A stretch of 64,000 nt of DNA from contig JBAJFE010000011.1 in assembly GCA_037903355.1 (NCBI GenBank), positions 1,435,001 through 1,499,000 of the forward strand, given 5' to 3'. Below are positions 37,201 to 50,371 of this stretch, piece by piece. The notes beneath the pieces were generated by a model. It saw only the letters and a list, made by a program, of their open reading frames with translations. It was not told where the DNA came from and searched no databases. Every line of letters starts with the position of its first letter. The first letter of the stretch is position 1. The translations under genes and the position numbers were made by a program. The DNA comes from Trichuris trichiura (taxonomy: Eukaryota > Nematoda > Enoplea > Trichinellida > Trichuridae).

Positions 37201-38059
37201 GATTTGCCTACAATGTCCGGTTTCGGAAAAATGCCATGATGCGTCCTCTAGACTAACCCAAATCGGTGAAGAGATTGTCAGAAAATTGGTGCAGTGGACA
37301 AGGAATTTGCCCTTTTACAATGACCTTCCCACGGAAGTGTTTACAGCTCTTCTTGAGCAAAATTGGCCCCAGATAGTGCTACTAAGTACAACCTTCTACC
37401 TCTACTACAGATCACAGACGGAAGATCCCGCCTCGTTGGATTGGTCTTTTGCCGATTACAAGTTCAATCTGCGCGTTCTTTCGAAACGGATATCCGACGC
37501 CCTTGGAAAGCGAGTACCGGAAGAGTTGGTTGAAGCGGAGGCGGGCATGTTGGTCAAAGAGTTTACTCACTTGGTGGAGTCATTCCGTCGCCTGAAACTA
37601 AGCCGACACGCCTACGTCTGCCTCAAGGTGATCACCCTCTTTCAAGGTAAACAAGCGCCGCACCCTTTGCTGCTCAGGGTTTAACCTCTTCACGCAGGGC
37701 AAATGGCCGCGGATCCTCAGATGAACTACTTCCAGGAGCACCTCATTAAATTGCTGCATATTCAGCTAAGTCAAAATGATTCGTCATCAACCCTTGGCCA
37801 AGTGCTCACTTGGCTACCCCGTCTACAGAACGTATCCAATATACTACTACAATGTCGCATGCTGTACGTACCATTTATGCTTAGTCAGCCGGAGCCGGTG
37901 ATACGTGATCCAGTGAGTGTCTGCCAAACTTCATTATCGCCGGTTACTGCAAATGACGATTCGTGCACTGCCAAGGAGCATACAGCTAGTCCTTTGGAAA
38001 GGAGTTCCGCCTGCGCATCCATTGCCGCCACTGCCGACTGCACAGATATTGATAGCTGA
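34240..38059 (+). CDS. Nuclear hormone receptor, HR4/NR6 (GCNF) type
   Basis: DNA-binding transcription factor. Five exons close to 665 residues: 34240-35009, 36534-36685, 36764-36825, 36995-37646, 37698-38059. A long Ser/Thr/Gln-rich N-terminus (1-237) precedes a two-finger DNA-binding domain (238-305): [15 protein letters not shown]-box [14 protein letters not shown], second finger [21 protein letters not shown], then [25 protein letters not shown]...YNLYK directly after the fingers is the landmark of arthropod HR4/NR6A2, distinguishing it from NR5A (RMRGGRN). The ligand-binding domain occupies about 385-600 ([34 protein letters not shown]). Intron 1 (1,524 nt) splits finger one. The tail after about 590 is Ser/Thr-rich and shows no obvious AF-2 helix. 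In insects HR4 acts in ecdysone-timed development; the role here is inferred. Confidence 0.92.
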
Positions 38060-40067
38060 AGGAGAAATTGCCAATTCGCTCAGGCATTTTATCCCCAATC
38101 ACTTCGAGCTGTGCAAAGGGTGGTGTCAATGATTTCGTCACGCGGAAGCTCGATTTTTCATTCATTACGCCAAACTGCCCAAACAGCTGCCTAACCAAAC
38201 CTGTCAATAGTTTTCAATTAAAGCAACAGCTTTCCAAAATTACTCAAAGCTAAATTTTGATAAAAAGCCTGTAAGCGTTCTTCGCAAACATTTTCGCATC
38301 TTCTATCGCAAAGTAACCAGACAAAATCATTTCCAAAAGACAGCTCAAATTGACTTATCAGCCGGACAACTGCAATGGACAAACCTAGTATGCAAAAACT
38401 AGCAAAAATGTATGGAAACTACACATTCCAACTTTAAACACCCAGTAACGTAAACAGGCGGCATAGAGGGGACCGTTTCGGCTAACAACTACCATAAACG
38501 ACTTTCACTATTAATACCGACAAAATTGACAGCAAAAGCTAAGATGCTAACAATTGTAATATTACTAAACTTAAATGGACAATGAGTGTCAACATTAACG
38601 AAAAAACCTCTTGCAACTGCAACAAGAGAATGCATCTTAAAGCTTTTATTCGAATTTTTGTCACCAATAGCAAACGACAACGGATCGTCACTTGTCGACG
38701 GAGAAGGCAACAAAATAACTTTGTCGCCATTAAATAAAAAGGTGTAACCAGAAAATATGTTGGCAACTTAGTTAAATTTAAAATAATCATTTCGAGGCGG
38801 TTTGCCGCGTATCTGCTTCAAAATTGCATTGCGCTATTCGGCACCAAACTAAGAAATTTCAAATAACACAATAATGCTCAAAAAGGTGTTAGACGATGCT
38901 AAGCAGCGTTAAAAAAATGTAGATAAAAGAAACGCGGTAGTGCACAGCAATTACGAGCAATAGACGGCACTTTGGCTTACCGAACTTTTATCTTTAAGTC
39001 TAACGTTAAAATGTTTCGCTCATGGAGGTAAATCAGTAAGGCGGGAACTCAATGTGCAAGTTTTTTTTACCAAAAAAATATTCGACAACCGCTTACAGTA
39101 AGAAAATCATTCAGGTTCCAATAAAACTAAACAAATTCCTTCCTATGTAGACTCAATATTTTCTACGACATCTACGTCAGGATAACTAATCAAGCAAGCA
39201 TCCAACGTTCAGGATACGCAATTTTACTTAATCGTCAGTTTACCAACTTCTTGACTTTAAACTTTTTACTAGACCAACAGCGCCACCTCTCATAGTTAGA
39301 AAAAAATCGTTGTCACTCGGAATGCTCTGAAACGCGTGATACAGTGTTTACGTTTCCCAAATAATAGCAAAAAAATTCAGAATGTCGTATCAGGAAGAAA
39401 AGTCGAAAAAGTGTCGAGTATTTCAAGAAAGCGAAAGGCACCACAGTTGCACATTGCTAAAATGGTTCGTTTCGATCAGGTGAACTCTATATTCCTATGG
39501 ATTACCGTTAAAAAATGATTATCTTCAGTTCAGCACTCTACAAGCCATATAAGGTCTTAGAAAATTGTAACTAGCGTTAGAAGAACTTCGAAATCATGAA
39601 AGCCGAATGAAATTTATTTATTTAAAACCCATCTTCGTGCTCTAATGAAATGTAAAAGAAATCAAAAAGTATGCTGATTCGCAGGTACAAATTAAAGTTG
39701 CACAATAAAAAATAACGAAATCCGCATTTTATTTTGCGCAATACGTCAATATACGTTAAGGCATGCAGAGCCGCGCGCACATTTGGCAATAAAATGTGAA
39801 TAAATGGAACTTCTGTTAATTAACAACAAGCGGAGCACACGAATCTTATTAACTTTTCAAAAGTTCGGTATATTGGATCTTTAACAAAGAGGAGCATAGC
39901 CAAATATGAACAACGAAGCGAAAGGCAAAACCGCAACAGAGCCAATGACAACTTCTTTTAACGCATATCAAACATGCTCATAGGATACCTACATGCAACA
40001 GGAACGAAGACTGCATAGTTAACAGAGCCTTAATAAGGTCACTTGCAATAAGCATGGCTAAACTGGC
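38060..40067. other. Intergenic between receptor and Crumbs
   Basis: Two kilobases of AT-rich sequence between convergent 3' ends. It should hold both 3' UTRs; the reverse complement of 39610-39622 contains overlapping AATAAA signals that could serve Crumbs. ORFs at 38489-38790 (-) and 39336-39518 (+) are unsupported. Confidence 0.5.
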
Positions 40068-43000
40068 TTAGATTAACCTTTCCCCCGGTGGAGCTTTCAC
40101 TAAATGATGCAAGTTTATTCTGGCGTTATTCGATTCCTGCACCGACGGACTGTATGTTCCGCGCGTAGCGTTTTTCTTCCTGGCAAATACAACAAGCACC
40201 GCCAAGGCGAAAAGAACCACTATAAGAATGGCGCCAATGATTGGACCTATTACGTACTCTATTGAAATCAAAGGATTTTTGTACTGCTGCACCTGCAACC
40301 ATCCGCTATAAGCTTTTGAAAAACAAGGCAAAACGACGCGGCTGCTTACGCGGTTTTCGCAGAATTCGCCCTCGTAGGAATCTTGGCAGAGGCATTTGTA
40401 CTGAACAACCTCGCGCAGCGAATCCCAATGAGCACCGGTACATGTCGCGTCGTTTTTACATCTATGTGACTCATTGAGAGCGCAAGGATCAACAGCATCA
40501 CATTTTGGGCCCAAGTAACCTAAGACGCGTCAAGTTAACAAGCAAGTCAAAAATCTTTTGAAAGTTAAGCTTCACCTGAAGAGCAACTGCACATATAGGA
40601 ACCCGGCATATTGTGGCATTTCCCGTGGACGCACATACCCGGGATAGCGCATTCGTTGACGTCTACATCACATGTAGGCCCCCAATAGCCTGTTTCCGAG
40701 CAATCGCAAGAAAAACCATTATTGCCGTCGGTGCAGCGACCACCATTTTTGCAAGGTTCGCCATGACATTCGTCAATATTTTCAGAGCAATCATTTCCTG
40801 AACATTTTTGTTCATCATATGTTCACGTATAACACTAATGTTAGTGTTGACTTACCGGTAAATCCTGGAAAACAAGTACAATTAAAGCCGCCTGGATAAG
40901 CGGTACACTCTCCTCCGTCTTTGCACGGATTGGATTCGCAAAAATCAATCATTTCCGAACAGCTTTCACCGGAGTATCCATTATAACAGCGACAAACGTG
41001 TTTTTCAATGGATAGCTGAGTGCAGTTCCCATGCAAGCATGGCTTCTGCAAACAGCTGCCCGCTATTTCACAAGCATTACCTGCAACGAAAAGACGAAAT
41101 GACGACTGCTAAATAACAAAACAATAGTTAAATATTCTTCGGCTGACAAAATGCCCTTCTTGAGCAAGTTTCTCCGTAAATAAATTCTTTTATAAACGAA
41201 ATGTTACGTACTAGCAGTTTAATTCACGGTCGCGGGCTACTTACCACTATAGTAAGGCTGACATTGACAATAGTATCCGCCTTCAGTATTAATGCATTGG
41301 GCGTTGTTTTGACACGGGTTTACGAGGCATTCATCCACGTCAACGTCACAGGTATCCCCGACCCAACCTAATACAATAGCGCATGAAAAAATAAGGAATT
41401 ACGCATCGCTTATACCATGTGGACATGTACAACTAAACGCATTCAGTTCATTCACGCAGGTGCCTCCATTATGACAGGGTTCGCTCAGGCATTCGTCAGT
41501 TTCCTCTTCGCAATAATGGCCTTAAAGTTTGAAAATGCATCGCCGGGGAATACAATGACCTTGTTTATCCATGCGGCACCTTCGTATCCGGGAGCGCAAT
41601 CGCAGTGAAATCGTAACTGGGCCGGCAAAGATCGGCAAGTACCATTGTGAAGACAAGTGACACCATCGCAAAAATTCTTTACCAATTCGCAGTGCCTACC
41701 GTAGAATCCAGGAGCACACAAGCACACGAATGACACCTGAACATAGTTTGTAATACATTACGGTACCTAACCGGGAAAAAACTACTTACGACATCCCGAC
41801 CAACTGGTACATTCTGGCACGTAGCTCCTTCGGCGCACGGATTCGAGGAGCAGTCAACATACACCTACAACATTAGTAGGCTATTTGAAGAATTTTGCCG
41901 TTTTAAAGTATAAGTATACCGGAGTAGAGCAGGTTGGATCGGTGAAGTTGGACGGGCAAATGCAGTGAAAACCGTCAACTTTATCCACGCAAACACCTCC
42001 ATTTAAACATGGCTGCGATAAGCATTCGTCGATATTGAGCTCGCATCTGAAATGCGTAACATCTTCTTCGCGTGAAGCAGGATGAGCAAATATTATAAGA
42101 AACAACCTCTTTCCCGCCCAACCCGGTAGGCAGTTGCAATGATAGTCGGCCACCTCGTCTACGCACGTACCACCATTTTCGCACTGCGCATTGTCACAAT
42201 CGTCAATATTCACCTAAACTAACTGAATAATGAATAGTAAAAGAAATGGATGCAACTTACCTCGCATAATTTTCCCGCGAATCCTGGCGGGCAAACGCAT
42301 TCGTAGGCATTCCACAAGTCTTGACATGATCCATCATTAGCACACAGTGCTGTCGCGCACACGGGCTCCCCAACGCAATTCATTTTTACATTACTCTCCG
42401 ACACAATACGAAACAAGTGGTCATGCCGACCCTTTCTATCGTCATATGGTTCAGTAATAGGAAGAGATGTTTCTGGCCCGGCAGATACGTCATGCAAACA
42501 ACCCTCAAAAGAGGACACATCTTCAACCGGCAAAATAATAGATCGATTTTGGAAATTCCCAAAATGCCATAAAGTCATCACATTCCGGTCAAACATATTG
42601 GCAAAACAATTTTCGGTATCCAACTGCGCTACAATGCGCTCATCAAACGACACTTTGAGCACACCGCCGCTTGAAGCAATCATCAAAGAATGCCACTGAC
42701 CATCTGACAGAAGTACATTTCCGCGAGCAAACGAAACATCTGTACCATTGCATAGCGTCAATTGCAATCCACCGTCCTTCAATGAAATGTCAAGAGCACA
42801 CGAGAGCGTCGGCTGGAGAAGTGTCAGCACAGCACCGCGTACGGAACGCGTGCGGATTTTCAGGGCGACATGCTCAGCCTGAAATTGTTCAGAAGGGACC
42901 ATTTCCACCACAGAATAACTTCTATTGGTAAATGTGATTGGTCGATGGCAAGCATGATCAAAAGTGCCCGCAACCAGTCTACAGAGCGTATCAGATGGAC

Positions 43001-46000
43001 AAGGATGCTTGGAGCATGGATGCTCAATGGTGCAACGTTTTCCCAACCAACCATAGGCACACTGGCAAGAAAAGTCGTTGAACGTAACACTGCAGTTACC
43101 GCCATTTTGGCATGGGTTCGACTGGCATGCATTGTCGCTGTGGGTGCCTCGCAAGACATTGACCATAGAAACTGGGCCAAACGATGAGGATTTATCAGCT
43201 GGCTCATCTTGACCGAAAAGCTGAATGGGCTTGTCGTTCACTCGTATATCTTGTACGGTGCCTTTGAATGGTTTAGCAGTGGATAACGGAAATGGATTAT
43301 CAACAGTATGAGCAACGGATTTTACGCTTCTTGGATGCCCACCAAGAACAAGCAATTCTGACGCACAAGCCGTTTGATCATAGACAGACGACTGTACGAA
43401 GCGATAAACAGCCACAGATTGGTCATCTATGCTTAACTTCAGAAGGAAAGGACGATAAGTCAACTCTACCAAATGAACTTGACCGTCATTTATCCTACTC
43501 CACGAACTTTCTCCGGCTTGATAAAAATGTTTCGAAGCGTTGTGCAAGTTGGTCGCCATATCTAGCCGACCTTCTATTAGCTGCAGTCCTATATAAGCAT
43601 TGCGGCAATCGGTGATCCTTGGCGCGTCGGCTCCAATGTAAAGTAGGACTCCATCTAAGGCGGTAGTTCGGACAATCATGGAAATATCCAAGTACCTGAC
43701 TGAGTCCAATCCGCCGACACCAAGACGAGAAATGTTAATTAACGCGAAACTGACGTTATTTTCAAATCCAAACGTCGCTTCAGGCGTTGAGGTACTGCAG
43801 TTGGGCGGCAGAAAAGGTGGAATGCATTCGCATTCGGAGTGGTCCCAAAGGTCCACACAACGACTGCGAGCACCGCACCGGCTCCTGTAACACTGGGCGC
43901 TTCTGTTGCAAGAAAAACCAACGTTTACCGCGCTGGCACCAATCAATGAAGGAACCAATGTTTTCCCGTTTACGACAACGTCCCGCATGCAGCCGACAAA
44001 ATTAGTTACTTCGGGTTTGTACGGATGAAAAGCGGAGGTACCGCCCATTCTCGTACTGATCGTCGTCGTCCAAGGTCTGTCCAACGGTATTTTTTGCCAA
44101 AACATATCTTTTTCTTTTTGCACTTTGGCGGTAAGTTCGCTTCCATTGGCAACTAGGCTAAGGTGCACCCAATGGTCGGTATTCAAACGTCGCCCGATAA
44201 TGAGTGTCTTGGAAAAGGAAAATATTTCCAAGCTTCCATCTACCAGAATCACTTGATAAATGTTTACGCCAAACCTGTCATCCCCAAAAATGAGAAAACC
44301 ATTGCTGAGCGAAGTTCTGAAATCCAACTGAACTTCGTAGACAGTTCTTGTCGATACGTCGATTTCAACCATCATAGATTGACCGTTGAAAGATGCTACG
44401 GTGGAATGGTCGCACTCTGGGAAGTTGTGCGTTCCGGGGACGCACACGCATTCCGCGTACTGCCTACCTGTCGTCTCGTTCAATTCTGCACGACATTGTT
44501 GCCTTTCCGCGCAGGTATGAGCATGGCACGCCACTAAAGGCTCTAAGCAATCTCGTCCAATGTATCCGGGACGACAGTGGCATCTGTATCCTCCAAAATG
44601 GTTCTCGCAACCTAAGCTTACTTCCAACGGACAAAACACCTCCCTGCTAACGCATTCGTTAACGTCGAGCTCGCATAAAAGGCCTTCGAAGGAAAAAGGG
44701 CACAGACATCTCTTCGACTCTTCGTCGCAGGTACCCCCATTTTGGCAAGGATTGTAATGACAAAAGCTGGACGAAGGTCTCAATCGGACGGACACATTCG
44801 GAGCAAAGTATTCGCAGAAGGTGCCGTGATAGCCCGGCAAGCATCGACATACCAACGAACTGGACGAGTCGCCAATGCACGTACCGTTGTTCAAACAGGG
44901 CGCATTGCTGCAGGACAATTCAACTTCGCAACGACCACCGCTGTAACCACTTGAGCAAACGCACATTTTTCCGGTCGAACCGTCACGACATACGCCTACG
45001 ACATTTTTAGACATTCAGCAAACAAAAGCGAAGCTATTCAGATTAGTCTCTGCAATATTTAAGCTGCGGACTAGAGCGATGAAAGCTGTTTAAAAGAGCA
45101 ATGCATGGCTCTCACCTCCGTTGTAACAATCCGCGTCAACCGTGCACTGAGCATTTTGCAGATTCACTGTTGTACGCTCCTCTAGTTCGTGTTCGCATTT
45201 TGGGCCCAAAAAACCCGTTGCGCACTTGCAATAAGGTGTCGTCCCGTTTTCAACGCAAGTAGCGCCGTTTAGGCACAATTCCTCCGAGCATCGTTTCACG
45301 CGAGTGCTACAGTTAACGCCTGTCCACCCTTCGTCGCAAACGCACGTATAGGAGCCGAAAATGTTATTGCACATTCCGTGAAGACATGGAGAGCTAAAAA
45401 TTAATTGATATACGCCTACAAGAAATCATTTTCAATTCGACAAAATGCAGTACTTATTGGAGGCACATTCGTCAACATCATCATTGCAAAGTGCGCCGCT
45501 GAAACCGACTGGACACCGACATTCAAAATGACCATTGAGAGGGTGGCACGTTCCGCCATTGCGACAGGGAACGGTGACGCAATCAACAACCGATATGGTA
45601 CAACCGGGTCCGGCGAAACCCGGAGGGCACCGGCAGCTTATACCTTGGCTCGTCTCTTCGCATATATGGCCAAAGGGACAACTCTCCTTTGAACATCTAC
45701 TCTCCGTGATATTCTGCTCGTGAAAATGAACTGTTGAAAAGAGGTCGACCTAACGAACCTCTCATCGCTCTTTACCTGACAAACTGTTCCATCGTAGCCG
45801 GTTTTGCAAGCGCAAAATGCGGAGCCATGTTGGCCGTTTTCAACGCAGCTACCACCGTTCAGGCATGGATTTGGGTTACAACTCTTAGGAATGCAACCAC
45901 CCGGTGATCCTGGTAAAACGAAAACGGTATTAAAATTTCATCAAGCCAATTGCGTTGTATCGCCGCTAACCGAAAGTGCCCGAAAGGCATTTGCACTGAC

Positions 46001-46387
46001 CATATTTGCATACAGAGTCGGGCGGGCAAACCTGCTCGCAGTGATCGATAGATTCGCAGTGAGCTCCGACAAAGCCGTCGGGACAGCGGCATTCAAAGAT
46101 CACATCGCTAAAATCATCCTGCAAAAGGACAAACAATATGTTTTATCAGAACACCAATAACAAAGGCATTGACTGACCCGCTCTTTGACGAAGCAGCTAC
46201 CGCCATTGGAACAAACATCCGGTGGACACACGCTGGGTAGCACTTCGCAGCGTGATCCACCGAAACCTTGTTGGCAAACGCACTTCACTATTGTTCCATT
46301 GATGGCAACACAGCGGGCTTGATGAAGACAATAATGCACGCAATCTTTCGATTCCAGCAGAACTGCTGCAAAATATAACATTGACAT
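40068..46387 (-). CDS. crb: Crumbs, apical polarity transmembrane protein
   Basis: Type I membrane protein that organises apical polarity through Stardust/PALS1 and PAR6. At least a dozen exons, about 1,700-1,800 residues. Exons fixed by phase: 46387-46178 (first), 44995-42261 (2.7 kb central exon), 40519-40350 and 40292-40068 (last). The rest lie at about 46119-45090 and 42212-40560. N-terminal EGF-like repeats are followed by more EGFs and three laminin-G domains in the central exon (starts near [27 protein letters not shown] and [12 protein letters not shown]), then another EGF series to the membrane. The transmembrane helix is about [20 protein letters not shown]. The short tail carries the FERM-binding motif [10 protein letters not shown] and the C-terminal PDZ ligand ERLI, diagnostic of Crumbs. 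The start at [13 protein letters not shown] gives a weak signal peptide; a 5' exon may be missing. Confidence 0.93.
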
Positions 46388-47822
46388 AAAGAACTACAAC
46401 TCTTGGAACAAACATAAAACACTGCGTCAACACAAAAGTTAAGCGGCTAAGTACAGATACATTATATTTTCTCATGACTGGATTGATTGCGCCTATATAT
46501 ATATTTAATGCAACACATAAACTGCCTGCTATTTGCTCAGGATGCTAATACCGTAAGAATATACTTCAAAATGAAAAAAATTCAGCCTTCTGGATTGTAT
46601 TGCTTCATTTTTATTCGCCCAAGTCTAGTCTTGCTTTTTAAATGGTTCTTTTATCGCGTATGCGTGCAACAAAACGGCAACATAACCGAAGGTCGCTTTT
46701 CAACCTTACGCAAGGTCAAACGGGAAGCAAGCCTTTGCTTCACTGCGCCTATTTCTCACGACATGCCCCAAACCAATTAACCGAAAACACCTATTACCGG
46801 AAAGTTAGAACGGCTCCTACAGGTAGCATGTAGTGTATTAAACGTTCCACTGACTATAGCTATGGTGACCTCGCTCTACTAAAACGGCCGCGCGAATGAG
46901 AAATAATCCCCAAAGCGCTTACGACAAAACGTTAAGCCAGATTATGGTCGCTAGGCAAACAGCAACCTGAAGTTGGTCACCTGCATTAGCACATACCTTC
47001 GGACGAACGACCAACGGCTACCAAAGTGTGGTAGCAAAGAAGAGCGCAAAGCCAACGCATCGCAAGGCACCAGCCGGCACAGACGTTTCACATAATACAG
47101 CCAGCCGCTTTAGGGTCCGAGGTCTCGCGACTCGGTGAAAATGCTGGTCACCTAAGAATTGCTAATAGTTCTAATCTGCATTGCAACAATCGTACAACGC
47201 GCAAGCTCAAATTCACTGTGATAAAAACGGAAATGATAGATAAAAAGGAATAAAGGAAATGACTCATGGAGCTATGCTTTTTCTTAGCATAACAGCCGAA
47301 GAGCAAATGCACGGTTGGCGAGGACGGACGGCGGGTGGACGTGGTGAAGACCGGTAAGTAGACGACGACCCTGAGTCGGCCAGCTTAGTTTGCTCGTACA
47401 ACAAACGAGCCATTGGGCGACAAGGTGGCACCGAACAAAAAAAAAACTCAGCCTAGACTATCACTGCGCCTGCATACTATTGGCAATGATATTAACGGTC
47501 AGTCAGCTCGGCCTTTGTTGTCGTTGGCAGGTCAACGTGTCTTCGGCCTAAGTGCTTTGCTCTGCACTTTCAATCATACGTAGAAACATCGATGCTGTTG
47601 AAGAGACGAGCAAAAACAAACGCGTTGGCATGTTGTCGAACACCACGATTGAAAAAGTGTCCGAGCAAACGTCGCACGCTAATTCGCCCTTCCATCCACC
47701 CACCAATAGATGGTAAAGTCAAGAGCACATTCCGCAGGTCGCTGCTAAGAGATGCGGTACAGCATCGTGTGTCGTTGACAATCTACAAACTGACCACTTG
47801 ACCAGCATTTGGGTCAGTCGCG

Positions 47823-48120
47823 ATGGCAACGAAACGTGATAAAGGTAAGTAAGTAACCAATCGGTACACAAGCACGGCGCTGCGCCCCCGCGAGGTTGCC
47901 GATGGGAATCGCAGCTAGAAAAGTTACACTACGACATTTGTCAACTCTGTAAATCTAGCCAAACACACCAACTACATGTAAGCATTATTTCAACTAGCTG
48001 TTCACCTACTACCAGGCGAACAGTATACAAAAGCACCAGTTGTTAATAGATGAAGAACAGCTGGTTCAAAATGACCGGCGGGTCCTCTTTGCTTCCCCCT
48101 TTGACGATATGCATGATTTG
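47823..48120 (+). CDS. Candidate 5' exons of an unidentified plus-strand gene
   Basis: A 22-nt first exon, ATG to a strong donor (MATKRDK|GTAAGT at 47845), joins in phase to 48050-48120, giving DEEQLVQNDRRVLFASPF followed by DDMHDL and a good donor (GTAGGA). The peptide is not one I recognise. A better polypyrimidine acceptor at 48015 would give a frame that stops soon. Downstream open sequence up to 48407 (also ending at a GTACC donor) could hold a further exon, but phases did not close. It lies just after a G+C-rich segment, as expected for a promoter. Confidence 0.3.
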
Positions 48121-48723
48121 GTAGGAAAAATTCTTTCAAACAGTCAAGCGCAGTGAATGGAACAAACATAGGGTGTTGGCTCATTCTGATTAGCGGTGCG
48201 GAACTAGCAACAATCGAATCACCTACCAACGATGAAGGTCGTGACCGAACCAGGTGGCCGCCGAACGGTCGGACAGCTTCCCGCGACCCGTATGGATTTC
48301 CACGCAACAGTCGAAGGCCATAATTGGCCATTGGAAAAGCGCAGCTGGCCGGCGAATCAATCAAAGTCGTCGACTCCAGCAAATACCTGCCACGAAAGGT
48401 ACCATTGTCGATTGAAAACCGCGAGGGTACAATACGTTACCAAAATCTATAAAAACGGTATAATTAAGAATAACAGCGTGCACATGGCATTTTCCGGAGT
48501 AAGAGGAAACTGGACGAAATTAGTGCCGCGCCTATGCGATAAAGCGTATCCATGCCCTATTTTGGTCATTAGATCGATCAGGTAGAAAATGACCGATTTA
48601 GCAACGCTTCATGGCAGACAATGCTCTAAAAGGATAACGCCGGGAAAATATTCAAAAAAAGTGTTAGTTCGCTACTAAGACTACTTAATCTCATCTACCC
48701 CTACGTTAGCGGCATCACTTCGG

Positions 48724-48780
48724 CATTTAAGGTAAGGTGTAAAGAAGGTCGGTTCCCTTCTTTACCTTTACTTAAAGATG
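48724..48780. other. Imperfect hairpin, miRNA-precursor-like
   Basis: About 25 nt at 48724-48748 pair with 48756-48780 across a 7-nt loop. The ten bases nearest the loop pair perfectly (arm end aaagaagg) and there are a few bulges further out. Size and shape resemble a short miRNA precursor, but a mobile-element relic is equally possible. Confidence 0.4.
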
Positions 48781-50323
48781 ATGATAGTGCGCATAACGTA
48801 GCTTCGCAAAAGCATCCATTAGGTAGGTTATACTTAAAATAGAACCGCTTAAAGGCTAAACCATTGAGCAACAGAAAACGACAACGAACGAACGATAAGC
48901 GCCATGTTTACAAGTAAAAAAAGAGAAAAGTACACCACGTTTAAAAAATGAACTGAAAAAGGAAATGAACAAATAAATGACTAAAAATGGCACACATCTC
49001 GCTATTTTGATTCCAGTGTTTACTGGCTGTCTGATGCTCGACCTTGTAGACGACAGGACAACAGAAAGAATCAGCAAGAAAGCAATAAACGTTTTGTTTT
49101 GAAATAAAAAACAACTGCAAACTTCTCGAAAGAAATTTATACTTAGCGAAAACAATCGTCAGGTTGTCACTTTTTTTCCATCAGCACAGCATACGCGATA
49201 AAATTAAAAAAGATCAAAAAGTTTATACGGAAAGCATTTCAAAGCGAAAGAGACACGACAAAAGGTCCAAATTAGGACCACCTGTTTAGGTGCCCAATTT
49301 TGAACAGTTATCCAATGTCTTAGCTTTGCGTTACGTCACGAAGAATAACATCTGAGTAGTAACGAAATCTACGTGGGATATCTTCAGCATACAACCACTT
49401 TAGCAATTGATGTGATTAGATTTGAATTGGAAGTATGACGCAGACTAAATTTAGCAAAATACATTTCTTCCAACCGTTAAACGTTAGCAGAACAGTGATC
49501 TATACATCTTTCACCGTTAAGAAAATGCCGACAGCAAACTGCCTATCAAATTTTATTAAAGGTAAAAGAAGCAATTTTGAAAAAAGAATGCCTCCAACAT
49601 GCATTGAAAGGATTGAAACTGATAGTTCAAGTTTACCATAAGCTAGGTGTAATACAAACATTACTCGTAGCGAGTCACCAAAATTTATGCCCCTATGAAA
49701 CCTTAATGCCGCTAGCAACTTTCCGTGTATGTCTTCTGGTCAGAAGTGCAAACTTGAAGTTGTCAGAACGTCATAATCTACTTCCCAATTTGGTTTAAAA
49801 ATAACCAAACATGTAAGCAGCACCAGCTATTAGCCCGTATGTACATCTTTCGTACAACAGAGCTTGAATTCACTGACATGCAATTTATGAATTAGGAAAA
49901 GTTTAACTTTCAACGCAGTTTTGCCTATGGGGAAAAATAGAAGATTTAACGATATGTAACGACGGAATAAGGATATTCAAAATGCTGAAGACGCTCTGAA
50001 TGCTCAACAGGATGAATTATTTGTAAAACGGTCGAAAGGTTTGCCGCCATCGGGAAAAATAAAAATGATGACAACAGAGTCAAGAAAACCACACGAAAAG
50101 TGAATAATGCGCGCAGAAGTCTGTTGGCGACGAAATCTACAGAAAGACGATTACAATGACGCGAAGACAAGGACTATTTAAGCAGAATGTAGCAGGTTTG
50201 CTAATAATACCAAAGTTCGAAAGAATTTCAACCCGTATAGGCAGTCATTTCATGAAACAGCAATAGCAAAGCAAAAACAAGAAAAAGATAACTAAGTAAA
50301 TAAAGAAATATGATCACTCTTAC

Positions 50324-50371
50324 CTGAAACGACAACAACTGTTGATAGACGGAAGGTGAATTAGCCGCCAT
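50324..50371 (-). CDS. Candidate first exon of an unidentified minus-strand gene
   Basis: ATG at 50371 opens 16 codons (MAANSPSVYQQLLSFQ) ending exactly at a strong donor, TTTCAG|GTAAGAGT. A possible second exon begins after the acceptor CTTTCTGTAG near 50145 (ISSPTDFCAHYSLF), in phase. No further exon was found before Crumbs, which is on the same strand 4 kb away. The peptide is not a signal sequence, so it is unlikely to be the missing Crumbs 5' end. Confidence 0.3.

Noticed and set aside
42671..44954. Many plus-strand ORFs of 60-124 codons opposite the Crumbs central exon
   Set aside because: They are antisense shadows of a 2.7 kb coding exon whose minus-strand frame has clear EGF and laminin-G domains.
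46494..46506. TATATATA run as a Crumbs TATA box
   Set aside because: The position is plausible, but simple AT runs are common in this sequence and the transcription start is unknown; it is mentioned only as context.
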